Translations under genes and position numbers: made by a program
Part shown: positions 47,201-56,045 of the stretch, in pieces
Position numbering within the stretch: position 1 is the stretch's first letter
Layout: each line of letters starts with the position of its first letter
Assembly (NCBI GenBank): GCA_030653385.1
Contig: JAURZM010000025.1
Span: 1 to 64,000 of the forward strand
DNA length: 64,000 nucleotides
From: Rubrivivax sp.
GTDB taxonomy: Bacteria; Pseudomonadota; Gammaproteobacteria; Burkholderiales; Burkholderiaceae_C
Direction: 5' to 3'
The notes under the pieces: generated by a model
Told to the model about the DNA's origin: nothing
Database searches by the model: none
Seen by the model: the letters and a program-made list of their open reading frames with translations, nothing else

Positions 47201-47487
47201 GACGCGGCCGGCAAGGTGCGGGCCGCCGCCGGCACAGCCCGTGCGGCCAGAAGCGGTGAAGTGGCCGGCATCGACACCAGGCGGCGCGCCAGCCGCGACG
47301 CTTCGCGCTCTGCCGCATCCTGTGGGTTGGACACCCGCACGCCGGCCATCGGCGCAGCGCTGGCCTTCGCCGGTGTGCTGAGCCCGGGCACCGCTGGCCG
47401 CTTCAGGCTCAGTCCGGTCAGCGTGGGCTTCACCGGCGCTGGCCTGACGACCATCGGAGCGCGCACGGTGGTGGGTGCCAGGCTCAT
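44212..47487 (-). CDS. Large eCIS-associated DUF4157 protein (putative effector)
   Basis: 1091 residues. A Pro/Ala-rich N-terminus (1-110) leads to the eCIS core domain DUF4157 (about 115-195) with RLGADLSAVRVHTGDAS and the zinc-site motif LAHELVHTVQQGG (HELVH at 183-187). A long middle part (about 225-800) is built of amphipathic and hydrophobic helices with many Gly/Ala/Leu-rich segments, as in proteins that insert into membranes. A C-terminal region (about 800-1091) is soluble and charged, with GRALARRHVVSSFDISQHY as its most distinctive stretch; I cannot name it. In eCIS loci DUF4157 proteins are commonly cargo toxins. It is the last gene of the minus-strand operon. Confidence 0.82.
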   Translation of the reverse strand: MSLAPTTVRAPMVVRPAPVKPTLTGLSLKRPAVPGLSTPAKASAAPMAGVRVSNPQDAAEREASRLARRLVSMPATSPLLAARAVPAAARTLPAASPSTARFDHLVPGLSAAGSGQPLPVSVQRDMAPRLGADLSAVRVHTGDASAQASRRLNAAAFTLGRDIHFGRHRFQPHSGPGRELLAHELVHTVQQGGARQGPVLQRSLDTGAVNTPPVVQERSTPQVQRLGISDALDWFADKANFLPGFRMFTLLIGFNPITMRSVSRTAANLLRALIELLPGGALITQALDNHGIFDPVASWAEGQLAALADMGSGIRSAIDEFLDSLSWTDIFDLGGLWDRAVRLVTTPIRQVISFGGQLIGGIVEFVKNAILRPLGRLAEGTRAYPLLKAVLGFDPVTGDPAPRTPATVLGGFMTLIGQDEVWQNIQRGNAVGQAWTWFQGALGGALAYAAQIPTLFMNALRSLELMDIVLVPRAFAKIAGVFTSFVGGFMSWALGTVIKLLEIIFSVVAPSAMGYLRRAGGALQSILRNPIGFVGNLVRAAKGGFQRFAGRFLTHLKTGLIQWLTGSLPGIHIPASFALPELLRFGLSVLNLTYANLRSKMVRALGEPAVLAMEMGFDLVRTLVTQGPAAAWDQLKASLANLGQMVVGGLIDMVVNIVVTRAIPRLVAMFIPGAGFISAIMAIWGTIQTFIAQLRRIAQVIGAFVDSIAAIAAGNVAAAAARVEGVLGGLLTLAINFLAGFAGLGRVADRVRAVIERVRAPIDRALDLLVGWVARMARLFVGKVKAGAQRVLNWWRKRVAVNADGQRHTLTFDGNSARTARLVLRSAPQLPSVFLAEQADRNTTLKGAKRSGPIAITAGHEKTINTLQTQLAAYDDNHSPAVTGKPLKKAEADAADLDVKLGALATHIVGTLKAWKLTDGEVKPFPLPRGSFSPQQKAAIAGQHADKSELKLNSKGALVNMGTRGGRALARRHVVSSFDISQHYSLSLAKKKWSEAKLLLEQRGAIALAKTPVVGELSQAAIEAAAKQRYQAFFGYAQNLFIGDSAENSSIQEHLDRGNPDLAGKKLEEHVARIKRSWAIDNSIKISGLDS

Positions 47488-47506
47488 CGCTGTGCAACTC
47501 GGCGGG

Positions 47507-48883
47507 TCAGACCGAGCGCCCTTCTTTCAGCAGCTCACGGCGCACACCCTCTTCCACGTCCTCGGGGCGCACCACCGCTTCACCCCGGCCCAGGGCCCTC
47601 AGGCAGGCGTGGCGCACCACGTTCATGATCGTGCCACCCGACAGTTCGTGTGCCTGCGCCAGGCGTTCCAGGTCCAGCCCCGGCGCCAGGTCCACCCGGG
47701 CCGGAAAACCTTCACGCCACAGTCGCAGCCGTTCAGGCGCCTTGGGCATCACAAAGGTCACCACGCTGTGGAAGCGGCGGCTGAAGGCGTCGTCGATGTG
47801 GTGGCGCAGGTTGCTGGCCAGGATGCAGACACCGTCGAAAGCTTCGATGCGCTGCAGCAGGTAGGCCACTTCCTGGTTGGCATAACGGTCGTGTGCATCT
47901 GACACAGCGCTGCGTTTGCCAAACAGCGCATCGGCTTCGTCGAAAAACAGCAGCCAGCCCTGGCGCTGTGCCGCGTCGAACAGGCGCGACAGGTTCTTTT
48001 CGGTTTCGCCGATGTACTTGCTGACCACCTGCGACAGGTCCACCCGCCACACCGCGCGCCCGCAGCGCTGGCCGATCAGGCAGGCCGACAGCGTCTTGCC
48101 GGTGCCCGAAGGCCCGTGGAACAGGGCGGTGAAGCCGCGGCTGACCCGCAGGCCCAGGCCCCAGTCGTCCAGCAGCGTGCGGCTGTGTTGCAGCCACAGT
48201 TCGATGTCCTGCAGCTGCGCCAGCGTGGCGGCGGGCAACACCAGGTCTTGCCACTGCAGGCCGGTGCTGATGCGTTGCGCCGGCAGGCCGACGGGTGCGC
48301 CGTCGTGCCCGGCGCCGGCCGTGGCCATCACGCCTGGCAGTGCGGTGTCGATGAAGCTGGGTGACAGTTGCAGCGCGCCGGCCAGTGGCGGTTCGCCGGC
48401 AGCGGCTGGCGCCAGGTGCAGCAAGTCACCCGTCGCCAAGCGACCCTGCGGCAAAAACCGGCGCATGACCGCCAATCGCGGGGCCATCTGCTCACCCGCC
48501 AGCAGGAAACACGCGGTTTCGCCGCTGGGCACAAAGCCACCTTGCGGCTGGCCGACGGCTGCACCACCGAACTCGGTGTAGGGCCGGTGGGTGCTGTCGT
48601 TGCGCACCTGCAGCACGTCCAGCAGCTGCGGCCGCAGCAGCGGGGTCAGCGCCAGCGCGAGCATCAGGCGCTCTTCGGCGTCCAGCTGCAGGCCGAGCAG
48701 CATCTGGCCGTAGGGGCAGTCTGGCTTCAGCGAAGGGGGATCAGGCCACGGCGGCGTGTCCCCTGGCGTGGGCTTGAAGTAGAGCTGCAGCCGCCGTTCC
48801 AGCGTCTGCGCCAGCCATTCGAGTTCGGCTTCCAGTGCTTGTGCTTGCGCCGGGTCCACCGAAGAGAGGCCGTCGCGCTGCAT
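47507..48883 (-). CDS. eCIS AAA+ ATPase (Afp15-like)
   Basis: 458 residues from the ATG at 48883, one base into the upstream stop (TGATG); a GTG at 48886 adds one residue. The C-terminal half is an AAA+ domain with Walker A GPSGTGKT (about 257-264), Walker B WLLFFDEADALFG, ASNLRHHIDDAFSRRF (sensor 1 and Arg fingers) and a helical lid. The N-terminal half is the family-specific domain with YGQMLLGLQLDAEERLMLAL. In Afp-type particles this ATPase is needed for assembly or sheath handling. Confidence 0.88.
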   Translation of the reverse strand: MQRDGLSSVDPAQAQALEAELEWLAQTLERRLQLYFKPTPGDTPPWPDPPSLKPDCPYGQMLLGLQLDAEERLMLALALTPLLRPQLLDVLQVRNDSTHRPYTEFGGAAVGQPQGGFVPSGETACFLLAGEQMAPRLAVMRRFLPQGRLATGDLLHLAPAAAGEPPLAGALQLSPSFIDTALPGVMATAGAGHDGAPVGLPAQRISTGLQWQDLVLPAATLAQLQDIELWLQHSRTLLDDWGLGLRVSRGFTALFHGPSGTGKTLSACLIGQRCGRAVWRVDLSQVVSKYIGETEKNLSRLFDAAQRQGWLLFFDEADALFGKRSAVSDAHDRYANQEVAYLLQRIEAFDGVCILASNLRHHIDDAFSRRFHSVVTFVMPKAPERLRLWREGFPARVDLAPGLDLERLAQAHELSGGTIMNVVRHACLRALGRGEAVVRPEDVEEGVRRELLKEGRSV

Positions 48884-50442
48884 CACGAGGGCGCCTGCCA
48901 GTCCACGGCCAGCGGCTCGGGCATCCAGGGCAGCTTGACCCAGGACAGACTCCAGGGCAGGCTGGCCAGCAGCAGGTCGAAGGCTTCACTCTGCACCTGC
49001 AGTTGCCAGCCCTGGCCGTCGGCGGCCCTTCGCAGCAGGCCGCGCCGCTGCAGAAAACTGATGCGCAAGGCCTGCACACTGGTGCTGCGCAGCGCGGGCC
49101 AGTGTTGCCTGACGGCCTGCAGCAGCGCCTGCACCTCGGCCGTGTCGGCTTCGTCCAGCTGGGCCGGTGGCAGGTCCAGGCCCTGGGTGGGCGGCAGGCC
49201 GAGCAGCAGCTTCACGAAGGGCAGGTCCAGTTCCAGCGCGGCGGCCGCTGCGGTGTCGCAGGCCAGTGCGTGCAGCAGCGCCAGGGCACGTGGCAACACG
49301 GCCGGGGCCAGCGCTTCGCCGGGTTGACCGCTGTGCAGCTGCAGGCCCTGCAGCAGGCGCGCCAGGTAGGGGTGCAGCAGCACCAGGCCGGCAAGCGGCA
49401 CCACCAGGTGGTCGGCTGATGTCTCGGTGGCCGCGGCCGGTGTCGCCACTGGGTGCCACGCGGAGGCCACGGTCGGTTCGACGCGCAGCACGTGCGGGAC
49501 TGCGACTGGCGGTGAAGCGCGGTTGGCGGGCCGCGTCATCGCGGCGCTCAGGGCCACCCGCAGCCGCCCCAGCGCGGCCGGCGGCTGGGCATCGGGCCAT
49601 TCGGATTTCACCAGGGCCGTCTGCCACGGGTCTTGTGCCTTGCTGCGTTCAGGCCAGGCCAGCCACAGCGCTTGCGCCCACAGGTTGTCCCTGGCCTGCG
49701 CCTGCCACTGCACCAGCAGTGCCAGACGTGTGGCCGAGCCCGCGCCCACCAGTTGCAGCGGCAGTCGTTCGGCGGGCCGTGTTTGCACCCAGTGCACGCG
49801 TCGGGCCGCCGGCAGCAGCGCCAGCCAGCGTGAAAGCACACCCAGCGCGCGTGACACCTGGGCTTCCGGCTGGATGCCGACCCAGCCCCAGAAGCGGCCC
49901 AGCGCAGCGGGTGTCAGGCCCTGGCTGTTGTCGTGCACCCAGTCGTCGGCCAAGGCACTGGCCGCCATCTGCAGGGCCTGCGTGTTGTCTTGAAGGCCGG
50001 CCAGTGCCCAGCCAGGCCAGCCGCTGCGCAGGTACTGCAGCAGGTCCAGCCGTGCCTGCGCCTGCGCTGGCTGCACCGACGGCCAAGGCACGGCAGGTGC
50101 CCGGGTGGCGGCCGGCACCGCGTGCTGCAACTGCCGCACCAACGCTGCCTGCAGCTGTGTCACCCACAGCAACCAGGCGGCTGCGTGCTCGGCGGACGGG
50201 CGCGGCGTGGTGGCCAGCGGCGGTGCGGGCAAGCTCAAGTCCAGGCGCGGGATGTGCACGACCACGTCGGGAGGCAGGCCCAGCGTGGCGGCGGCGTCGT
50301 CCAGCGCGTGCTCCAGGTGCTGCTGCAGGCTGTCGCCTTGTTCCCGCAACAGACTGCGCAGCGCCAAGGCCTGCGGCGTGTCGGGCGCATGGGCCTGCCA
50401 GCGCAGACGGCGCAGGCGGTGCGGAGCCAAAGTCAGCGCCAC
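48883..50442 (-). CDS. CIS tape-measure protein (Afp14-like)
   Basis: 519 residues from a GTG at 50442. Family traits are an N-terminal HRLRRLRWQAHAPD-like start, a helical middle, VVPLAGLVLLHPYLARLLQ (the LHPxLxRL motif), and a C-terminal LPWSLSWVKLPWMPEPLAVDW. These match the contractile-injection-system tape-measure family. Translationally coupled to the ATPase downstream; starts 9 bp after the 921-aa gene. Confidence 0.75.
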   Translation of the reverse strand: MALTLAPHRLRRLRWQAHAPDTPQALALRSLLREQGDSLQQHLEHALDDAAATLGLPPDVVVHIPRLDLSLPAPPLATTPRPSAEHAAAWLLWVTQLQAALVRQLQHAVPAATRAPAVPWPSVQPAQAQARLDLLQYLRSGWPGWALAGLQDNTQALQMAASALADDWVHDNSQGLTPAALGRFWGWVGIQPEAQVSRALGVLSRWLALLPAARRVHWVQTRPAERLPLQLVGAGSATRLALLVQWQAQARDNLWAQALWLAWPERSKAQDPWQTALVKSEWPDAQPPAALGRLRVALSAAMTRPANRASPPVAVPHVLRVEPTVASAWHPVATPAAATETSADHLVVPLAGLVLLHPYLARLLQGLQLHSGQPGEALAPAVLPRALALLHALACDTAAAAALELDLPFVKLLLGLPPTQGLDLPPAQLDEADTAEVQALLQAVRQHWPALRSTSVQALRISFLQRRGLLRRAADGQGWQLQVQSEAFDLLLASLPWSLSWVKLPWMPEPLAVDWQAPS

Positions 50443-50451
50443 GGGGTTCGA

Positions 50452-53217
50452 TCAGCGCCGCAGCCGCAAGCCACCAGCGTTGACCATGCCGGTGATCAGC
50501 CGCCCGACATTGCCGGTGGCGTTGTTGTTCACGCTGCCCAATTGAGTGCCCAGCTGCTCGACCACCGCCGTGTCGCGCACGGCGATCACGCCGCTGTTCA
50601 TCACCGCCGCCAAAGCCACACCACCCGAGCTGGTGGTGTCGACGTTGACCTTCACCGCCCTTTCGGTGGCCTGGGTGACGGAGCGGGCCAGGTCTTCTTC
50701 GCCGGCCTTCAGGCGCTGCCGCGCTTCTTCCAGCGACTCACCCTCGAAGGCGTTGGCACCGATGCCGCTGCGCAGGTCTTCCACATAGTCGCGCTTGCGC
50801 GCCACGTCGGCGGCCATGCGGTCCAGCAGCGCGTCGCCGGTGAACAGCTCACCCAGCGATCCCTTCAGGTCGGGCGTGGTGGTGGTGCGCACGAAGCCGA
50901 TGCCCTTGACCAGGCCTTCGATGTTGGCGCTTTGTTTGTCCAGGTCGGCAACGAAGGTCTTGCGCACGTCGACAAAGCGGGTGCCGATCTCGAAGTCCAG
51001 CGACGGGATCACCCGCACCGCGCGGTCCAGCCACTTGGGTGGCCGCAGGTCGGGCGGTTTCACCAGCGGCGGTTCTTCCGGTTCGGGCTCGTCGATCTCG
51101 GCACAGGGGTAGGGCAAGGTGAAGTCGGCGACGATGCGCCCACCCTCGTCGTAGACCAGCACGAAGGTGCCACCACGCCAGCAGCCGCCCAGGTGGTCCA
51201 GGCCGGGGTGGCGTTTGACGAAAGCACTGAACACCAGCCGGTCGTCGGCACGTTCGTCGCCAGCCACGATCAGGTCGTCGAGCCAGTTGATCCACAGCGG
51301 TTTGGTGGTGGCCAGCAAGGAATCAAAAGGCGAAGCCAGGTCGTTGCGCGAGACGTGGCTCAGGCTCAGCCGGGCGTCGCCCACTTTCTGCAGCGACGCG
51401 GCGTAGCCACTTTTCCATGTCGTGTCGGCGCGGTAGGCGCTGTAGCGCACCTGGGCCATGGCGGGTGCTGCCGCCACCTGCGTGGCGCGCACGGCGTCGC
51501 GCGCGGTTTCGGCCTGTGCCACGGCGGCCAGGCCGTCGGCTTGGGTGGGCAGGATGCGGCCGGCGTTCACGGCCTCGCTCACGTCCTTGGCGTATTGCTG
51601 GCCGAAGTCGCTGCCCTCTTCCAGCTTGATGGCCACGTCCTTGCGCACCAGGTGGTGCAGGCGGTGCAGCGTGGTGTAGCGGATGCCGGGCTTGATGCGG
51701 ATGCCGCCGCGCCGGTTGCCGTGCAGCAGCACGGACTGCACCTCGATAGGCAGGTTGTGCGCGGCGATCTCGCGTTTCAATGCCGCGTCCACGGCCTCCA
51801 CCGGCTGGCCCAGGTGGCCTTCGATGCGGAAGAAGTCGTGGGCCGCCACGCCATAGGCCAAGGGGTCGCGTGCACGCCCGCTGGCCAGCCAGTCGGCGGC
51901 GCGGTAACCGCTGTTTTCCTGGCTGCGCCCGCTGGACGCGCGGCGGTAGTTCCAGGCCACGTGCACCGGCACACGCCCGCGCACCGTGTAGTGCCAGGGA
52001 ATGGCGCGCATCTGCAGCGACTGCGCTTCGCCCGCGCTCGGGGTGATGCGCAGCGTGGTGTCGGTGGGCAGCGCAAACGCATCGATCAGCGAGTGCAGTT
52101 TCCACAGCCCGAAACGGGCCTGTGCCGCGGCCTCGCGCGAGGGGCCGTCCAGCGGCGCCGGGAACAGGCCCGTGCGGTGTTCACGCGGTGCGTTCAACTG
52201 GCCCAGCAGCAGGTGCTTGGGGAAAGCGGCCACGTCGGGCAGCAGCACGGCGTCGCAGGCCAGGTAGGACTCCCGCATCACATTGAAGGCCTCGCACAGG
52301 TCCTTGCCATGGTTGAACAGCGCCAGTGGCACCGCGCTGCTGCGCCGTGCGGCGGCCAGGTGGGCGTCCAGCCGCGCGGACCAGTCGGCCGTGGGGTCGG
52401 CGCCGAACTGTTCGCGCAGTTCATCGGGCAAGGCACGGGACAGTTGCGCGAAGCCGGCCTGCAGCCTTTGCAGCGTGCGCGGGACACGGGGGTCGCCACT
52501 GTGCAGGCTGCCCAGGTAACGCAGCGCCAGCGTGGCCACGCTCGTGATGTCGGTGCCCAACGCGGGCCGGTCGGCAAACAGCTCGGGCAAGGCGCGGGCC
52601 CGGTTGCCGAGTGTCTGCAGACTGGGCAGCCGGCCCAGCAGGTGCAGCACGTCGGCCGGCTGCATCAGCAACACACGCTGGCGGTGCAGCGCATTGCGGC
52701 CCAGGTTGTCGCAGTCGGTGCCGCTGCACAGGTCGGGGTCGTCGACCACGGTTTCCATCAGCAGCAGCACCACGCGTTCTGCCAGCGCGCTCAGGCGCGA
52801 CAGCGGCTGCGCCAGCACGTCGCTTTCACCCACCGGCACCAGTTCCGCCAGCTCGTACAGCAGTGTGTCTTCGGTGCCGTCACCGCGGCGGCCGTAGAAG
52901 GGCGTGTAGGCCGGCGCGCTGATGCCGTAGGGGCGGAAGCGGTCGTAGCTGGTGTCGGCCGGCAACATCAGCAGGTCGCCGTCGGTGCTGACACCCAGGC
53001 CGCGTGTCAGCTGCACCTGGCCGCCGGCCAGCCGCACCTGCAAGCCGCCCACCAGGCCCACGCCGAGCAGGTTGACGCGGCTCAGGCGGTCCTGGTCGTC
53101 CAGGTAGCCGCTCAGGCTGTTCAGCTGGTGATGGGTCAGCACCTGGTCGGGTTCGAACACCGTGTACGTGGTGTCCAGCCTTTGCAGGCTGTGCAGGACC
53201 TTCAGCGGGTCGGCCAT
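50452..53217 (-). CDS. Large eCIS-locus protein of unknown function
   Basis: 921 residues. The N-terminal domain begins VFEPDQVLTHHQLNSLSGYL then QDRLSRVNLLGVGLVGGLQV, a pattern recurring in proteins encoded beside eCIS baseplate genes. The middle is an alpha/beta region with no recognised motif. The C-terminal 150 residues are helical with coiled-coil potential, ending in a Thr/Val/Gly-rich segment. There is no signal peptide or transmembrane span, so it is probably cytoplasmic or particle-associated. Placement between the baseplate genes and tape measure suggests a structural or assembly role; no fibre-like repeats are seen. Confidence 0.6.
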   Translation of the reverse strand: MADPLKVLHSLQRLDTTYTVFEPDQVLTHHQLNSLSGYLDDQDRLSRVNLLGVGLVGGLQVRLAGGQVQLTRGLGVSTDGDLLMLPADTSYDRFRPYGISAPAYTPFYGRRGDGTEDTLLYELAELVPVGESDVLAQPLSRLSALAERVVLLLMETVVDDPDLCSGTDCDNLGRNALHRQRVLLMQPADVLHLLGRLPSLQTLGNRARALPELFADRPALGTDITSVATLALRYLGSLHSGDPRVPRTLQRLQAGFAQLSRALPDELREQFGADPTADWSARLDAHLAAARRSSAVPLALFNHGKDLCEAFNVMRESYLACDAVLLPDVAAFPKHLLLGQLNAPREHRTGLFPAPLDGPSREAAAQARFGLWKLHSLIDAFALPTDTTLRITPSAGEAQSLQMRAIPWHYTVRGRVPVHVAWNYRRASSGRSQENSGYRAADWLASGRARDPLAYGVAAHDFFRIEGHLGQPVEAVDAALKREIAAHNLPIEVQSVLLHGNRRGGIRIKPGIRYTTLHRLHHLVRKDVAIKLEEGSDFGQQYAKDVSEAVNAGRILPTQADGLAAVAQAETARDAVRATQVAAAPAMAQVRYSAYRADTTWKSGYAASLQKVGDARLSLSHVSRNDLASPFDSLLATTKPLWINWLDDLIVAGDERADDRLVFSAFVKRHPGLDHLGGCWRGGTFVLVYDEGGRIVADFTLPYPCAEIDEPEPEEPPLVKPPDLRPPKWLDRAVRVIPSLDFEIGTRFVDVRKTFVADLDKQSANIEGLVKGIGFVRTTTTPDLKGSLGELFTGDALLDRMAADVARKRDYVEDLRSGIGANAFEGESLEEARQRLKAGEEDLARSVTQATERAVKVNVDTTSSGGVALAAVMNSGVIAVRDTAVVEQLGTQLGSVNNNATGNVGRLITGMVNAGGLRLRR

Positions 53218-53246
53218 GGTGTATCTCCTGGCAAGTCAGTCAGGGC

Positions 53247-56045
53247 TCATGAATCGGAAGTGCGTGGCAGGCTGCCCAGCGCACTGCGGCCCAGCACGAA
53301 GGGTGGCTGCGGAGCTGCGCTTTCGCCGTCGGCGGTGCAGTCGAAGAGGCGCCGCTGCGGGTAGACGTTTTTGGCCTGCAGCAGTGCGTCGATCAGCGCC
53401 TGGGTGCGTGCGGCGCGTTCGCTGCTGCCGTTCAAGCCGGCGCGCATCTCGATCCAGCGCCGGTAGGCACCTTCCAACCGCGCCATGCTGTCGCTGTCGA
53501 TGAAACACACGGTGGGCAGGCAATGCGCCGGCACCTCGCGCCGCACGGTGTCTTCGACAAACTGGCGGAAACCTTCGTCGAGCAGGCGGCCGGCGTAGGC
53601 CGGCAGCACCACGTGCACGCGGAAGGAATACGGGTCGATGTCGCTGCAGCCTTCGCAGTTGGCATCGCTGCAGATCGGCATCAGCGGGTCGCCGGCTTCA
53701 CCGGGCCGCAGCAGCAAGTGTTCGATGACGTACAGGCCTTCGCCGCTGTAGTGTTCGCGCAGGTAGCTGATCAGTTCACCGATCATCGCTTCGCGCTGGG
53801 CTTCGGTCTCGACGTAGTGGATGCGTCGCGCGATGTCTTCGCCCGTGGTGTCGGTGATGACGAAGTGGAAACGCCCGTCGCTGGTCGTACGGCGGCTGTA
53901 ACGGGCCGGGTCCTGGCCCATCTGCACCGCCAGCATCATCTCGGCGCGTGCGGCTTCGACGCTGTCGTGGTGCATCGTGGACGACAGCAGGATCTGCCCC
54001 GTGACGCGGTGGCGCAGGCGCCAGCGCCATTCGTCGTCGGGTGTGGTGTCGGCTTCGGCGTAGATGTCGTGCGACACCGTGCTGAGGTTGCGCCGTGTGG
54101 CGTTGGGCATGCCCAGCAGGCGCGCCAGCCGCCGTTCCAGGCCGCTGACGTTGTCGCTGTTCCACCAGTCGCTGGCCGGTGCGGCCTGGACATAGCCTTG
54201 TGCCCGGTCGCGCGCCAGCGGGTTGACGTCTTGCAGCATGCGGGCCGTGTCCACCACCTGCTGCGCCGTGCTGGCGGCAAACGCGGTGCCGATGATGTCG
54301 CGGTAGGCCCGCAGGTCTTCGCCGCTGCGGGCCAGCAGGTGGTCCAGCGTGTGCAGCTGGCGCGTGGCGGATTCGTCCGGGCTTTCCAGCGTGTTGGCCA
54401 GCTGCGTGGCCGTGACGCCGTCGGGGTAGACCTTCTCCAGCGCCAGGGCCTGCTGTTCGGTGGATCGCTCGGCCATGGCCACCTCGGTGGTGCGCACCAC
54501 CTGCGCGGCCAGCACATGCTGCTGCGCGGGCTGCGTCTGCCAGGCCAGTTGCAGGCTGCTCAGGTCGGCCGGCGCCACCGACAGGCGCTGCGATGCACCC
54601 GCCAGCAAGGCCAGGCGGTCGGCCATCAGCTGGTCGAAAAACAGCAGGTAGCCTTTCAGCTGCAGGGCCTGTGCACGACGCAGTGCGTCGGGCCGACCCG
54701 GCAGGCCGGTGTCACCCACGCCGTACAGCGGCGGGAAGTCGAGCTGGAAGCTGCGGTACTGCGCCAGCTTGCGTGCCACACCCAGAGGCGGCAGCGGCGG
54801 TGGTGGCACCGGCGTTTCCAGGCGCAGGCGCGCGGCTTCCTGCAGCTCAGTCAGCCGCACGCGAACGGGGGCGGGCATGTCGGCGATGTTCCAGCCCGTC
54901 AGCGGAATGCCGCGCTTGCTGAACACCAAGCGGCCATGCGCCAGGCTCAGGCGCGGCAAACGACCGGGCCGCACCGGCACACGCCAGCGGTTGGCCACCG
55001 GCACGGCGTCGGCCACCACCGCGTCAGGTGCGGCATCGACCGCCGTTTCGCTGTTTTCGTCGCTGCGTTGCAGCGGGTTCAGCACGATGTCGCGCAACAC
55101 CCGCACACCGGGCACGTCGGCCAGGGCGCCCATCAGGTCGGACAGCCGCAGCTCGGTCGGCAGCACACTGGCCTGCAGTTCGGCGTCGTCGATGAAGCCG
55201 TGTTGCAGCAGCGGGCCTTCGTAGCAGTCGGGCCAGCTGCGCGGGCTGCCGTCGGGCAGCGGGCGCAACATCATCTCGTCCAGCGTGCAGGGGCGAACCG
55301 TTGGTGCCAGGGTGTCGGCGGCGGCGAACAGCAGCTGCGCCGCGGTTTCGACGGCGGAAGCGTCGTCGTGCAGTTCGACTTCGGCACACAGCGCGAAGTA
55401 CTGCGCGCGCACCGGTGTCACGGTGGTGAAGTCTTCGCACAAGCTGCGGTGCTGCTGCAGCGTCAGGCCCACCTGGCGCAGCACGGCTGTGCGTTGCGCT
55501 GCCGTGCCGACGCGGTCCATGAACTCGATGCGCACCTGCAGCAGGCCACGCAGCGGCACTTCGCACCAGGCGTCGTGCGCCGGGCGGTCGTGGCGCAGGC
55601 GCTTTTCCGCCATGTCGGCAATCAGCACGTGGCGGCTGTCGGCTTCGAGCCAGGCGTTTTTGACGTCGGGCAGGTCGATCAGCAGCTTGCGCCAGTCCAG
55701 CAGCGTCAGTGGTGCGGTGGGCAAGGCTTCCGTGGGACTGTGGAACTGCGCGTGGGTGCGCTGGGCGTTTTCCTCGGCAGTCTCGGCTGCACTGGCGGGT
55801 GTGCGGCGCAGCAGGTCGGCCAGCGGCAGTGTGCTGCGGTAGGCCAGGTCGCTGAGTGCATAACTGGCCAGTTCCAGCACCGTGATGCCGGGGTCGTGCA
55901 GGTTGTGGTCGGTCCAGGTCTGGCGCGCCAGCAAACGCAGATGCTGCAGACCCTGCGCAAACAGCGCCTGGCTGTCCAGCGCCAGCGGCGGCTGCCCGGT
56001 GCTGAGTGTCAGGCCGTCGGGCAGCGGGGTGTCTGCAGCGCTCAT
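53247..56045 (-). CDS. eCIS baseplate protein (Afp12-like)
   Basis: 932 residues from the ATG at 56045, which overlaps the stop codon of the upstream J-like gene by 4 bp (ATGA). The hallmark DHNLHDPGITVLELASYALS (about 46-65) is shared with phage and T6SS-like wedge proteins. A central region with KLAQYRSFQLDFPPLYGVGD and a C-terminal domain with YVIEHLLLRPGEAGDP and a Cys-rich stretch follow. It is predicted to be a baseplate wedge component; the assignment to Afp12 rests on position and size. Confidence 0.75.
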   Translation of the reverse strand: MSAADTPLPDGLTLSTGQPPLALDSQALFAQGLQHLRLLARQTWTDHNLHDPGITVLELASYALSDLAYRSTLPLADLLRRTPASAAETAEENAQRTHAQFHSPTEALPTAPLTLLDWRKLLIDLPDVKNAWLEADSRHVLIADMAEKRLRHDRPAHDAWCEVPLRGLLQVRIEFMDRVGTAAQRTAVLRQVGLTLQQHRSLCEDFTTVTPVRAQYFALCAEVELHDDASAVETAAQLLFAAADTLAPTVRPCTLDEMMLRPLPDGSPRSWPDCYEGPLLQHGFIDDAELQASVLPTELRLSDLMGALADVPGVRVLRDIVLNPLQRSDENSETAVDAAPDAVVADAVPVANRWRVPVRPGRLPRLSLAHGRLVFSKRGIPLTGWNIADMPAPVRVRLTELQEAARLRLETPVPPPPLPPLGVARKLAQYRSFQLDFPPLYGVGDTGLPGRPDALRRAQALQLKGYLLFFDQLMADRLALLAGASQRLSVAPADLSSLQLAWQTQPAQQHVLAAQVVRTTEVAMAERSTEQQALALEKVYPDGVTATQLANTLESPDESATRQLHTLDHLLARSGEDLRAYRDIIGTAFAASTAQQVVDTARMLQDVNPLARDRAQGYVQAAPASDWWNSDNVSGLERRLARLLGMPNATRRNLSTVSHDIYAEADTTPDDEWRWRLRHRVTGQILLSSTMHHDSVEAARAEMMLAVQMGQDPARYSRRTTSDGRFHFVITDTTGEDIARRIHYVETEAQREAMIGELISYLREHYSGEGLYVIEHLLLRPGEAGDPLMPICSDANCEGCSDIDPYSFRVHVVLPAYAGRLLDEGFRQFVEDTVRREVPAHCLPTVCFIDSDSMARLEGAYRRWIEMRAGLNGSSERAARTQALIDALLQAKNVYPQRRLFDCTADGESAAPQPPFVLGRSALGSLPRTSDS

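Noticed and set aside
44204..47497. 1097-codon frame on the same strand as the DUF4157 gene in another register.
   Set aside because: Pro/Arg/His-rich nonsense; the other frame carries the HELVH and family motifs.
49933..53364. 1143-codon plus-strand frame opposite the 921-aa gene and tape measure.
   Set aside because: His/Gln/Val-rich complement of coding sequence, with no ribosome binding site and no motif.
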